This document shows positions 1 to 6,688 of a stretch of DNA of 8,924 bases, piece after piece (positions within the stretch are counted from its first letter, which is position 1; every line of letters starts with the position of its first letter). Source of the DNA: Gemmatimonadales bacterium (GTDB taxonomy: Bacteria > Gemmatimonadota > Gemmatimonadetes > Gemmatimonadales > GWC2-71-9); the NCBI GenBank assembly GCA_013816685.1, contig JACDDX010000053.1, positions 1 to 8,924 on the forward strand, written 5' to 3'. A program made the translations under genes and the position numbers. The notes under the pieces are model-generated. The model worked only from the letters and a program-made list of their open reading frames with translations. It was not told the origin of the DNA and did not search any database.

Positions 1-925
1 CCCGACGGTGACCTTCGTCCCGGTCATCGCCGACGTGCGCGACCGCGATCGGCTGCGTCAGGTGTACGAGCAGCATCGGCCATACGCCGTCTTTCACGCG
101 GCGGCGCACAAGCACGTGCCCCTCATGGAGGGGAATGTCTCCGAAGCGGTGACCAACAACGTGCTCGGCACCCGGAACGTCGCGGAGCTGTCGGCGGAGT
201 TCGGTGTCGAGCATCTCGTCCTTATCTCGACCGACAAGGCGGTGCGCCCCACCAACGTCATGGGCGCGACCAAGCGCATTGCGGAGCAGATCGTCCAGGA
301 TATCGCCGAGCAGCACGGCCGCAATTTCGTGGCGGTCCGCTTCGGGAACGTCCTCGGCAGCCGGGGCAGCGTCGTCCCCACCTTCCTCCAGCAGATCCGC
401 ACCGGCGGCCCCATCACCATCACCCATCCCGAAATGCGTCGCTACTTCATGACGATTCCGGAATCGGTGCAACTGGTGCTGCAGGCGGGCGCCATCGGAA
501 AGGGCGGGGAAGTCTTCGTGCTCGATATGGGTGAGCCGGTGAAGATCGTCGATCTGGCCACCGACCTGATCCGGCTGTCGGGACTCGAGGTGGGGACCGA
601 CATCGAGATTCGCTTCACCGGCACCCGGCCGGGCGAGAAGCTGTACGAGGAGTTGTTCTTCAACTCGGAGAACGCGTTCCGGACCGATCACCCGAAAGTG
701 CTGCGGGCGCGGAATGGTGTCCTCGCGGGCGGCATGAGCGCACTGGTGGATCTGTTGATCGAAGGTGCCCGCCACGGATGGCCGGACACCGAGCTGCGGC
801 TGCTGCTGACCCGCCTGGTGCCGGCCTACTCGCAACCGGAAGCGACGCCGCTTCCGGCGGACCCGACCGTCGAGGAGCCTGCCCCGGCGGTCGGCGCGCC
901 CGCGGTTACCGCCGGGCCACGATAA
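1..925 (+). CDS. Nucleotide-sugar 4,6-dehydratase/epimerase, CapD/WbpM/PglF type (5' end outside window)
   Basis: This is the C-terminal 307 residues of a short-chain dehydrogenase/reductase acting on UDP-sugars, probably UDP-GlcNAc-type 4,6-dehydration feeding polysaccharide or glycoprotein glycan synthesis. The frame is open to the left edge (first full codon at base 2), so the GTG at 8 is internal, not a start. The NAD-binding GxxGxxG end is missing. Counting from the first full codon, visible family motifs are FHAAAHKHVPLM (31-42), NNVLGT (52-57), STDKAVRPTNVMGATK (76-91), FGNVLGSRGSVVPTF (114-128), TGTRPGEKLYEE (206-217). In STDKA the Asp-Lys pair matches the catalytic Asp/Lys of FlaA1-type enzymes. 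The usual YxxxK is MxxxK (M87, K91), as in the large membrane-anchored WbpM/PglF branch, so transmembrane segments may lie upstream. The last ~30 residues are Pro/Ala-rich and probably disordered. The stop codon overlaps the convergent export gene. Exact substrate and product cannot be told from this sequence. Confidence 0.9.
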   Translation, partial: PTVTFVPVIADVRDRDRLRQVYEQHRPYAVFHAAAHKHVPLMEGNVSEAVTNNVLGTRNVAELSAEFGVEHLVLISTDKAVRPTNVMGATKRIAEQIVQDIAEQHGRNFVAVRFGNVLGSRGSVVPTFLQQIRTGGPITITHPEMRRYFMTIPESVQLVLQAGAIGKGGEVFVLDMGEPVKIVDLATDLIRLSGLEVGTDIEIRFTGTRPGEKLYEELFFNSENAFRTDHPKVLRARNGVLAGGMSALVDLLIEGARHGWPDTELRLLLTRLVPAYSQPEATPLPADPTVEEPAPAVGAPAVTAGPR

Positions 926-3581
926 TCAGCGTCGCCAGGGCACCAAGGACCTGCGCCGCGGTGGTCACGAGGCCTGCCACGCTGCTCGCCTGCTCCTGAA
1001 TCAGCTTCCTGGGCACGAAGATCGTGGCGCCCGGACGCGGCTTGGGCACTCCGTCCGCCAGCAGGATTCTTCGCTTCACCCCTTCCCGCTGTCCATCCGG
1101 CTGTGTGACGTACGGGTGGGTCTTGTCACCCAGCTGACTGTAGCCGCCCGCCGCGTTCACATACCAGTCGAGCGACTTCCCCTTGTGATAGGCCACGGGC
1201 CCGGGTGAATTGACCTCGCCCTGGATCATGACCACGGGGTTGAATTCGGGGATGTAGATGGAGTCGCCGCCGGTCACGATGATGTTGTCCCGGAACTTCG
1301 CATCGTTGAGCACGGCCGGCAGGTCGATGCCGACCCGCTCGGCGTACCCGCGCGGCAGCGAATCGGTTGGGGTGACGCGTTGGCCGACGGGGTGCGGCAC
1401 CTGCTCATTCGGAGGGCGATTGCCCGGCGTGTACGCGCGATAGAACTGGATGCCACCGGCGTAGGCTTCGTCGGTGAGGCCACCCGCCCGTGTGACGAGG
1501 TCGGCAATGCGGTCGGTCTTGGTCCGGAGCGCGTAGCGCCCGGGTCGCTTCACCTGGCCCAGCAGGTAGACCAGCCGCTGCCGACCGAATCCGGTCTCCC
1601 GCATGATCAGCACGTTGTCGAACGGGCGGAGCCGGACCTCTGGCGCGTGCTCAGCCGGCGCGTCACCGGAGCCGGGAGCGTCGGCGCCGGCAGTGCGGGC
1701 CGGCGGTGTGTTACCGCCGAACCGGTAGGTCGAGTCGATCGGAACGCGGATCGTGCGCGCGAGGGTGCCCGGCGCGCGGCTGGGATCGAGCCGCGCGATC
1801 TCCGCTTCCGAGAGGTATGCGTCCTCGGTGACGCCGTCGGCGATGAGCACGGCGTCCCGCAGTGTCATCCCGTCTCGGAACTGCACCCGTCCCTGACGGC
1901 GGACCGCGCCGGTCACGGTGATGTAAGGGAGGTCGCGGAAGGTTGTCCGCGAGAAGATGCGGATCTCGTCCTGATCTTCCAGGGGCAGGTCGGCGGCGAG
2001 CTTCCCGGTCGAGTCGGTAAAGGACGAGCGGAGCTGCACCATGCTCGAATCCTCCCGGACGCGAGCGACGAGAATCCGGTCGAGATACACGTCCGGCCTC
2101 GGGCCCCCGGCAAGCCGGATGGCGTCGCTCAGCTTCATCCCGGGCGTGAATCCCACCTGACCCGGCACCCATACGTTGCCGACCACGCTGACGTAGCTGC
2201 GGGTGCGGTCGGCAAGCTCGAAGACGGTGACCGAGTCACCGGCGCTCATGGGCACCCCGGGGACAACGCCGCCCGCCAACTGCTCTGGTCCCACGTCCAC
2301 GACGACCCGGCCTCGCCCGCTCACCGCATTGGCCTCCGGCGGCAGCGTGCGGTGGATCTGCACCCGCGAGCGGTACGCACCGGGATCGAAGCCGCCGGCG
2401 AACTGCACCACGTCGCGGAGCGTCTCGGTGGGAAGCACTTCGTACGTCGCGGGACGCGAGACCTCCCCGTTCACCTTGACGAACCCGCCGTGCACCGGGA
2501 CGAAGACCACGTCTCCGGTCTGGAGGCGGATGTCGCTCCGGTTGATGCCACGGAGCAGATAGTCGTAGAGATCCACGCTATCCACCAGCTTACCGCCGCG
2601 GCGCACCTGCACCTGCCGGAAGCTGCCGTTGGTCGTGGGGCCGCCCGCCGCGTACAACGCAGTGAGCACCGTGCCGGCGGCGGACATCTGGAAGGCGCCC
2701 GGCCGGACCACGTCGCCGGCGACGTAGACCTGGATGGTTCGCAGCTTGGCCAGAGACACCTGGAACTGGGTCGGGCCCTTGTTGCCGCTGCGGATTCCCG
2801 AATAGATGCGGCGGAGCCGCGGGAAGAGCTGATCGTGGAACTGCTGCAGCGTGAGATTGGCGGCGTACACCCGTCCCACCTGCGGGATGACCACAAACCC
2901 TTCGCGGGTCACATCCAGATCGTAGGCCTGCTCGACGTCGCCTGTCAGGATCAGCACCAGGACGTCACCGGGTCCGAGGCGGTAGTTCTCGTCCACCGGA
3001 CCCGCGAGCGACGGTTGAAAGCGGGTGGAATAGCGCCGGAAGGTCTCGATGCCGAAGTGCTTCAGGCCCTGCGGCTCTATGGCGGCAAGGGAATCGGCGA
3101 GCGAGTCGGCCCGGAGTGAGTCGAGACGGAGGGCCCGCAGCGAATCGAGCCGCTGCCGGAGCGAGTCGGTGAGCTGTCCCAGCGAGTCGGTGATCTGAAG
3201 TGAGTCCGCCTCCTCGGCGCTGAGCACGCCGAGCGCACGCACCGCCTCCAGCGTCTGCCGGTTGGGGCGCACCGATTTGGTCGTGTCAGCACCGGACAGG
3301 TACTGATCGAGGGTCGTTTCGGGGTACCCGGCCGCGCGAAGCCGCGAGCGCACCTGATCGGGTGTGAGACCGGACCCTTCGAGCCGCTGGCGGAGCTGCT
3401 GGACCAGGCCCGGCTGATTCTGCAGAAGGTCCCTTGCCTGATCGGGATTCGGAAGCTGCTGGCCGGGCTGGATCTGAACCGGAACCTGGGCGAAGGCGAG
3501 CGCGAGCGGCAGCAGCATCGCTCCCGCCAGTGCCAGGAGCGTCCGGCGAGAGCGGCTCAACCGCGATCTAAGCAAGTGCAT
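906..3581 (-). CDS. Large multi-SLBB polysaccharide export protein (Wza-like periplasmic/outer-membrane)
   Basis: An 891-residue exported protein predicted to carry capsular or exopolysaccharide across the periplasm and outer membrane. The ATG at 3581 is chosen because it begins a clean signal peptide (basic RSRLSRSRR, then LLALAGAMLLPLALAFA, likely cut near residue 31). A longer frame reaching 3716 would overlap the upstream gene by about 100 bp. Domains: a helical N-terminal region (35-120), a D-S-L repeat helix (126-165), the poly-export domain with YRLGPGDVLVL (200-210) and VIPQVGRVY (231-239), then six SLBB-like units each opening with a V/I-x-G-x-V-x-x-P/Q-G-type turn near residues 284, 367, 463, 553, 670 and 783. 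The end is a hydrophobic segment (about 868-888) followed by RR, possibly a membrane helix. E. coli Wza is much shorter (about 380 residues) and lipidated. This protein has no lipobox and I see no cysteine at all. It lies 34 bp after the glycosyltransferase stop, so co-transcription is likely. GGAG lies about 15 nt before the start, rather far. Confidence 0.9.
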   Translation of the reverse strand: MHLLRSRLSRSRRTLLALAGAMLLPLALAFAQVPVQIQPGQQLPNPDQARDLLQNQPGLVQQLRQRLEGSGLTPDQVRSRLRAAGYPETTLDQYLSGADTTKSVRPNRQTLEAVRALGVLSAEEADSLQITDSLGQLTDSLRQRLDSLRALRLDSLRADSLADSLAAIEPQGLKHFGIETFRRYSTRFQPSLAGPVDENYRLGPGDVLVLILTGDVEQAYDLDVTREGFVVIPQVGRVYAANLTLQQFHDQLFPRLRRIYSGIRSGNKGPTQFQVSLAKLRTIQVYVAGDVVRPGAFQMSAAGTVLTALYAAGGPTTNGSFRQVQVRRGGKLVDSVDLYDYLLRGINRSDIRLQTGDVVFVPVHGGFVKVNGEVSRPATYEVLPTETLRDVVQFAGGFDPGAYRSRVQIHRTLPPEANAVSGRGRVVVDVGPEQLAGGVVPGVPMSAGDSVTVFELADRTRSYVSVVGNVWVPGQVGFTPGMKLSDAIRLAGGPRPDVYLDRILVARVREDSSMVQLRSSFTDSTGKLAADLPLEDQDEIRIFSRTTFRDLPYITVTGAVRRQGRVQFRDGMTLRDAVLIADGVTEDAYLSEAEIARLDPSRAPGTLARTIRVPIDSTYRFGGNTPPARTAGADAPGSGDAPAEHAPEVRLRPFDNVLIMRETGFGRQRLVYLLGQVKRPGRYALRTKTDRIADLVTRAGGLTDEAYAGGIQFYRAYTPGNRPPNEQVPHPVGQRVTPTDSLPRGYAERVGIDLPAVLNDAKFRDNIIVTGGDSIYIPEFNPVVMIQGEVNSPGPVAYHKGKSLDWYVNAAGGYSQLGDKTHPYVTQPDGQREGVKRRILLADGVPKPRPGATIFVPRKLIQEQASSVAGLVTTAAQVLGALATLIIVARR
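3087..3206 (-). repeat. D-S-L repeat tract inside the export protein
   Basis: Within residues 126-165 of the export protein the tripeptide Asp-Ser-Leu occurs seven times, starting at residues 126, 132, 139, 146, 154, 159 and 163, often as DSLR. The spacing is close to seven residues in the middle (6, 7, 7, 8), so leucines fall on one face of a predicted helix. At the DNA level the repeat shows as recurring GAGTCGG/GAGTCG on the plus strand. It probably forms a coiled-coil or amphipathic spacer between the N-terminal region and the poly-export domain. The function is not known. Confidence 0.7.
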
Positions 3582-3615
3582 GGGGCGCGAAGGTGTCTCC
3601 AAAAGCGCAAGAAAG

Positions 3616-4725
3616 TCAAATGGTTGCGGCGCTGAGCCTGGTCCAGAAGTCGAGTGTTTTCCGGCCCACCGCGTCATCCGCGAACTGCTCCAGCACCCGC
3701 CGGCGCCCGGCGGCACCGAGGCGCTGGCACTCGCCGGGATCGGCGTACAGGTCGTACAGCGTCTCCGCGAGTGCGGTGACGTTCTCCTCTGCGACGATCC
3801 GGCCGGTGTCGCCGATCAGCTCGGGGAGCACGCCGGAGTCGGAGCTGACGACCGCGACTCCGTGTGCCATCGCCTCGAGCGCGGCGCGCCCCACCGTCTC
3901 CACCCAGCGGGGTGTCGTGCGCGAGGGGAACACGGCGCAGTCGAGCAGCGGCCACACCTGGTCCACTGCCGAGCGGGTGAGGCCGCCGTGCCAAGTGATC
4001 CGGGCTGCGATGCCAAGCCGTTCGGCCAGTCCCTCGAGCTCTTCCTGCGATGGGCCGGTACCGACCACTGAGATGGTCCAGTTGCCGACCAGATTGACGC
4101 ACGCGCGGAAGAGCAGGTCGAGCCCCCGCTCGGGCACCAGCCGCCCGACGAATCCGATCGCAAACGTCCCATGCGGCACCCTCGGCACCAGCGGCAGCGG
4201 CGTGATACCGAGCTGCGGGACGACCTCGTGAGGAATGCCATTCCGCTTCCGGGTGGCAAGCGCGGTGGCGAGCTGGCTGCCGCCAAGGATCCCGCGAGCG
4301 CGACCGAGCACCCGGTCACGGCGAAGTCGTTCGCCGAGGGAGAGGGCGCGCGGCACGCCGTCGCGGGTCGCGATCACGAGCGGGATCTTGAGACGCTTCG
4401 CCGTGCGGGAGGCCGCCGCGGCGCCCGCCGTCCAGGGTTCCTCCTCCACTTGCACCAAGTCGGGCCGGAAGTCGGTGAGGAGGCGCTTCAGGGCCTTGGT
4501 GTTCCAGGTGAGGCGCGGCGGCTCGCCGGCCGAGCCGCGCACCGGAATGGGAACGACGCGCACGCCTGCATCGTCGCCGTACGCGGTGACCCGAACGCCT
4601 CCGCCGGGGAGGACCCACCGATCAGGTACTGCCACCGCAACCGTGGCGCCGAGCCCGGCGAGGACGCGCAACTTGCCCCGGTTCGCGGGATCGGCGTAGT
4701 GATGGGAGACGACGACGGCGCGCAT
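3616..4725 (-). CDS. GT4-family glycosyltransferase (GT-B fold)
   Basis: A 369-residue cytoplasmic glycosyltransferase that should transfer a sugar from an activated nucleotide donor to a growing lipid-linked polysaccharide. The N-terminus MRAVVVSHHYADPANRG is the usual first strand and glycine-rich loop of the acceptor-side Rossmann domain, which supports this ATG. The C-terminal donor domain shows GFVGRLVPERGLDLLFRA (191-208), VVGTGP (220-225) and the retaining-enzyme E-x7-E motif at E276 and E284 (ETVGRAALE), followed by EAMAHGVAVVSSDSGVLPE. Length is normal for GT4. No transmembrane helix is seen. It is the first gene of a likely two-gene unit with the SLBB export protein, and it is divergent from the second glycosyltransferase. 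An AGGAGG sits 17 nt before the start (plus-strand 4743-4748), too far for an ideal Shine-Dalgarno site, and there is no in-frame start nearer to it. Donor and acceptor sugars cannot be inferred. Confidence 0.88.
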   Translation of the reverse strand: MRAVVVSHHYADPANRGKLRVLAGLGATVAVAVPDRWVLPGGGVRVTAYGDDAGVRVVPIPVRGSAGEPPRLTWNTKALKRLLTDFRPDLVQVEEEPWTAGAAAASRTAKRLKIPLVIATRDGVPRALSLGERLRRDRVLGRARGILGGSQLATALATRKRNGIPHEVVPQLGITPLPLVPRVPHGTFAIGFVGRLVPERGLDLLFRACVNLVGNWTISVVGTGPSQEELEGLAERLGIAARITWHGGLTRSAVDQVWPLLDCAVFPSRTTPRWVETVGRAALEAMAHGVAVVSSDSGVLPELIGDTGRIVAEENVTALAETLYDLYADPGECQRLGAAGRRRVLEQFADDAVGRKTLDFWTRLSAATI

Positions 4726-4862
4726 GCTAGCGCCGCGCGCCGCCTCCTGCGAGAGCTCGTGGCACGGCGTTCCTTGTAGTTGACAGCGCTCGGGATCTCA
4801 GGTGAAGTTGCCGCGACTCCGACCGTCCGCTCGCGACTCCATCCTAAGAATATAGATCCGGC
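4726..4862. promoter_or_regulatory. Divergent intergenic region between two glycosyltransferases
   Basis: This 137-bp gap must hold the promoters of both flanking divergent genes. An exact TTGACA is present at 4780-4785 (+), but no good -10 box follows at 16-18 bp. The last 20 bp contain the only AT-rich patch (TAAGAATATAGAT, 4845-4857), directly before the plus-strand start. On the minus strand the clearest signal is AGGAGG (4743-4748). No convincing operator or riboswitch is visible. Confidence 0.5.
4851..4856 (+). promoter_or_regulatory. Candidate -10 box giving a leaderless transcript
   Basis: TATAGA lies six bases before the ATG at 4863, inside an AT-rich patch that stands out from the GC-rich surroundings. 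With usual sigma-70 spacing, transcription would begin at or next to the ATG. No Shine-Dalgarno sequence precedes this start, which fits leaderless translation. No good -35 box is found at 16-18 bp, so this is a tentative call. Confidence 0.35.
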
Positions 4863-5939
4863 ATGCGCATTCTCCACCTGGCGAAGCATTACTGGCCCCG
4901 CTCGGGCGGGATGGAGCGCGTGGTGCAGGGCCTCGCCGAGGGTGCGGCCGCCCTGGGTCACCGGGTCGAGGTGCTGGCGGTTGAGACGATCGGCCACTCG
5001 CGCGACGCGGGTCGCCACCGCACCTCGATCAGCCGCGCGTTCTCGCTGGGCGCGCTGGGCTCGCAGGAGATCGCGCCGGGCTACATCGCCGCGGCGTGGA
5101 AGCAAGCCGACGTCATCCACGTCCATCACCCACATCCGCTCGCCGATCTCGCCTGCCTGCTCCGGGCCGGGCGCACCCCGGTCGTCGTGACGCAGCACGC
5201 GGACTCGCGGCGTTCAGCCTACCGGATGGTGACCCGCCTCGTGCTCCGCCAGGCCCGGGCGATCGTCGTGCCGAGCCGTGCCCATCTGGCGCTGTCGAGC
5301 GAGCTAACCGGTTACGAGGCAAAGGTCGAAGTCATCCCGTTCGGGATCGATCAGACGCGCTGGGAGATGGTGCCGCCTCCACCGCCTGGCGGGCCCACCC
5401 GGGCGCTATTCATCGGGCGGCTGGTGCCGTACAAGGGGCTGGATCTGCTGCTCCGGGCGCTGGAGCTGGTGCCCGATCTCCGGCTCGACATCGTCGGCTC
5501 CGGACCGGAAGGCCCGCGACTCCGAACTCTGGCGCAGGCGCTTGCGGTCCAGGACCGGGTGCGCTGGTTCGGCGAGTACCCCGACGACGATCTGCCGCGC
5601 CGCATGGCCGACGCCGACTTCCTGGTGCTGCCGTCGGTGACGGTGCAGGAGATGTTCGGCCTCGTCGTGCTGGAGGCGATGGCGGCGGGCCGGCCGGTCA
5701 TCACCACGGCAGTCCCCAGCGCGGTGCGGGAGGTCAACGTGCCGGGCGAGACCGGGCTCGAGGTGCCGCTGCGCGACGTGCCCGCCCTGGCCCGGGCGCT
5801 GGCAACGCTCTGTCAGGACCCTGCGCGCCGGCGCGCCATGGGTGAGGCCGGTCGGCGCCGGGTGAACGCGCAGTTCACGCGCGGGCAGATGGCGGCGCGG
5901 CACGTGGAGCTGTACGAGCGGATCACCAGTCGGAAGTGA
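4863..5939 (+). CDS. GT4-family glycosyltransferase (GT-B fold)
   Basis: A 358-residue cytoplasmic retaining glycosyltransferase of the GT4 family, expected to add a sugar during surface-polysaccharide assembly. The start MRILHLAKHYWPRSGGMERVV is typical: first beta strand, then the GGxE loop (residues 15-18). The middle has IHVHHPHPLADL (85-96) and VVVTQHADSRR (107-117). The donor domain has FIGRLVPYKGLDLLLRAL (183-200), IVGSGPEGPRL (210-220), and E-x7-E at E263 and E271 (EMFGLVVLE) followed by AMAAGRPVITT. No transmembrane segment is seen. It differs clearly from the divergent glycosyltransferase at 3616-4725, so it is not a recent duplicate and probably forms a different linkage. The enzyme specificity cannot be read from sequence. 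It seems to stand alone on this strand, because the next plus-strand gene is 157 bp away and of another kind. Confidence 0.9.
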   Translation: MRILHLAKHYWPRSGGMERVVQGLAEGAAALGHRVEVLAVETIGHSRDAGRHRTSISRAFSLGALGSQEIAPGYIAAAWKQADVIHVHHPHPLADLACLLRAGRTPVVVTQHADSRRSAYRMVTRLVLRQARAIVVPSRAHLALSSELTGYEAKVEVIPFGIDQTRWEMVPPPPPGGPTRALFIGRLVPYKGLDLLLRALELVPDLRLDIVGSGPEGPRLRTLAQALAVQDRVRWFGEYPDDDLPRRMADADFLVLPSVTVQEMFGLVVLEAMAAGRPVITTAVPSAVREVNVPGETGLEVPLRDVPALARALATLCQDPARRRAMGEAGRRRVNAQFTRGQMAARHVELYERITSRK

Positions 5940-6049
5940 AGCCCGGAATTGTGACGCAGCCGGTGGCGCGGTCGCCAGCGGCGTGATTTCTTGTGCATGC
6001 GACCCTCCTGTCTGCCGGCCGGTGCTGGCGGCATCGTCGCGTCGCCCTG

Positions 6050-6068
6050 GCGGATTCGCCGAATCCGC
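6050..6068. repeat. Perfect 19-bp dyad upstream of the lipoprotein gene
   Basis: GCGGATTCG, a central C, then CGAATCCGC: nine base pairs of perfect inverted symmetry around one base, ending 28 bp before the GTG start at 6097. It lies in the 157-bp gap (5940-6096) after the glycosyltransferase. It could be an operator for a dimeric regulator, or with a slightly opened centre an RNA hairpin. No U-run follows, so a standard terminator is unlikely. Apart from this dyad and the ribosome-binding site I see no other defined element in the gap. Confidence 0.5.
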
Positions 6069-6083
6069 GGACTCTTCAAGCGT

Positions 6084-6089
6084 GAAGGA
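6084..6089 (+). promoter_or_regulatory. Ribosome binding site that decides the lipoprotein start
   Basis: GAAGGA lies seven bases before the GTG at 6097. That is ideal Shine-Dalgarno spacing, and it selects this GTG over the upstream in-frame ATG at 5983, whose extra 38 codons give a non-signal-like, cysteine- and proline-rich stretch. Confidence 0.6.
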
Positions 6090-6096
6090 TGACAAC

Positions 6097-6543
6097 GTGA
6101 ACGGACTGCTCTCATACACGACCCACCCGTCCGCCCGGCTTCGCCGAGGCGTGCTGGGCCTCGCCGTGGGCGTGGCCGGCATGCTGATGGGCGCGTGCGG
6201 CGGCGACTCGAACACCCCCAACGACGTGACGACCTACACGGTGACGGCCAACGAGGACGACCGCGAGCCGCAGCAGGACGGCAGCGTACAGTACACGTAC
6301 ACGGTGACGGTGACCGACACGACCGGGGCCACCGTGCCCAACGCCGGCCTCAAGTACGAAGTGTCGCTGGGAACCATCACCGCGTCGAACAGCGTCTCGG
6401 ACGCGAACGGCACCGGCAAGGTGCGCTGGACCATCAACGGGGCGGAGTTCGCCAACAACAGCGGGGCGACGCTCAAGGCGTGCGCGGATAGCCGGACCCA
6501 GGCGGAGTGCACTCCGACGACGGTGGCCTCGCCCACCTTCTAG
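6097..6543 (+). CDS. Small lipoprotein with one bacterial Ig-like (Big_1-type) domain
   Basis: A 148-residue predicted lipoprotein. GTG at 6097 is taken as the start because of its well-placed GAAGGA site and because the product then begins with a lipoprotein signal: basic RLRR (14-17), hydrophobic VLGLAVGVAGMLMGA, and Cys34 in an LMGAC lipobox-like context followed by GGDSN. The mature ~115 residues contain a beta-rich domain with the Big_1 pattern: TVTVTDTTGATVPNAGLKYEVS (in part, 69-90), then LGTITASNS and SDANGTGKVRW (101-111). This resembles Ig-like repeats of invasin-type surface proteins. Two further cysteines (C129, C138) near the C-terminus could form a disulfide. It would sit in the outer or inner membrane facing the periplasm or surface. 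Partners are unknown. Neighbours do not form an obvious operon. It is much shorter than typical multi-repeat adhesins, so it is a stand-alone single-domain protein, not an adhesin fragment with visible repeats. Confidence 0.78.
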   Translation: MNGLLSYTTHPSARLRRGVLGLAVGVAGMLMGACGGDSNTPNDVTTYTVTANEDDREPQQDGSVQYTYTVTVTDTTGATVPNAGLKYEVSLGTITASNSVSDANGTGKVRWTINGAEFANNSGATLKACADSRTQAECTPTTVASPTF

Positions 6544-6590
6544 GAGCGGAAGGGCTTCAGAAACTTTCTGCAGCGCGAGAACCCGCAAGG

Positions 6591-6620
6591 AGAACAGGTC
6601 GACTCCGGTCGGCCTGTTCT
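6591..6620 (+). terminator. Hairpin with C(UCCG)G tetraloop after the lipoprotein gene
   Basis: AGAACAGGTCGAC pairs with GTCGGCCTGTTCT across a TCCG loop: 13 pairs including one U-G wobble, closed by C-G on a UNCG-class tetraloop, which is exceptionally stable in RNA. It starts 47 bp after the lipoprotein stop. Only a weak U content follows (GGTGTCTAG), so it may end transcription with help from Rho, or protect the 3' end. It lies before the helicase promoter region, where insulation is expected. Confidence 0.6.
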
Positions 6621-6675
6621 GGTGTCTAGAGCCCGTCACCGGCGGACGGTGTCACCCGGGACAGATGCCGGGGTG

Positions 6676-6681
6676 TACATT
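6676..6681 (+). promoter_or_regulatory. Candidate -10 box of the helicase, leaderless layout
   Basis: TACATT (TANNNT type) lies seven bases before the ATG at 6689, so transcription would begin at about the A of the start codon. No Shine-Dalgarno site precedes that ATG. A clear -35 box is not seen. The layout matches the candidate before 4863. Confidence 0.4.
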
Positions 6682-6688
6682 CCGCGCC

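Noticed and set aside
1380..3119. 579-codon open frame on the plus strand opposite the SLBB export gene
   Set aside because: It lies entirely antisense to a gene with clear domains. The product is His/Arg/Glu-rich without recognisable motifs, as expected for a shadow frame in GC-rich DNA.
3582..3716. N-terminal extension of the export protein to 936 residues
   Set aside because: It would overlap the upstream glycosyltransferase by about 100 bp and bury the signal peptide 46 residues inside the protein.
4769..4773. Minus-strand GGAAC as an ECF-sigma -35 element for the glycosyltransferase-export unit
   Set aside because: No convincing -10 element follows at 15-17 bp, and a five-base match alone is expected by chance.
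4780..4785. Exact TTGACA as a -35 box for the plus-strand glycosyltransferase
   Set aside because: No -10-like hexamer lies 16-18 bp downstream; kept only as a note in the intergenic entry.
5983..6096. Upstream ATG start for the lipoprotein (186 residues)
   Set aside because: The extra 38 residues do not look like a signal peptide, and the GTG at 6097 has a well-placed GAAGGA ribosome-binding site directly before a lipoprotein signal.
5406..6221. 271-codon minus-strand open frame
   Set aside because: It is antisense to most of the donor domain of the glycosyltransferase and across the gap. It is His/Arg-rich, with no motif and no plausible start signal.
6558..6570. CAGAAA-C-TTTCTG palindrome
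   Set aside because: It is short with a one-base centre and close to the stronger hairpin at 6591-6620; likely chance.
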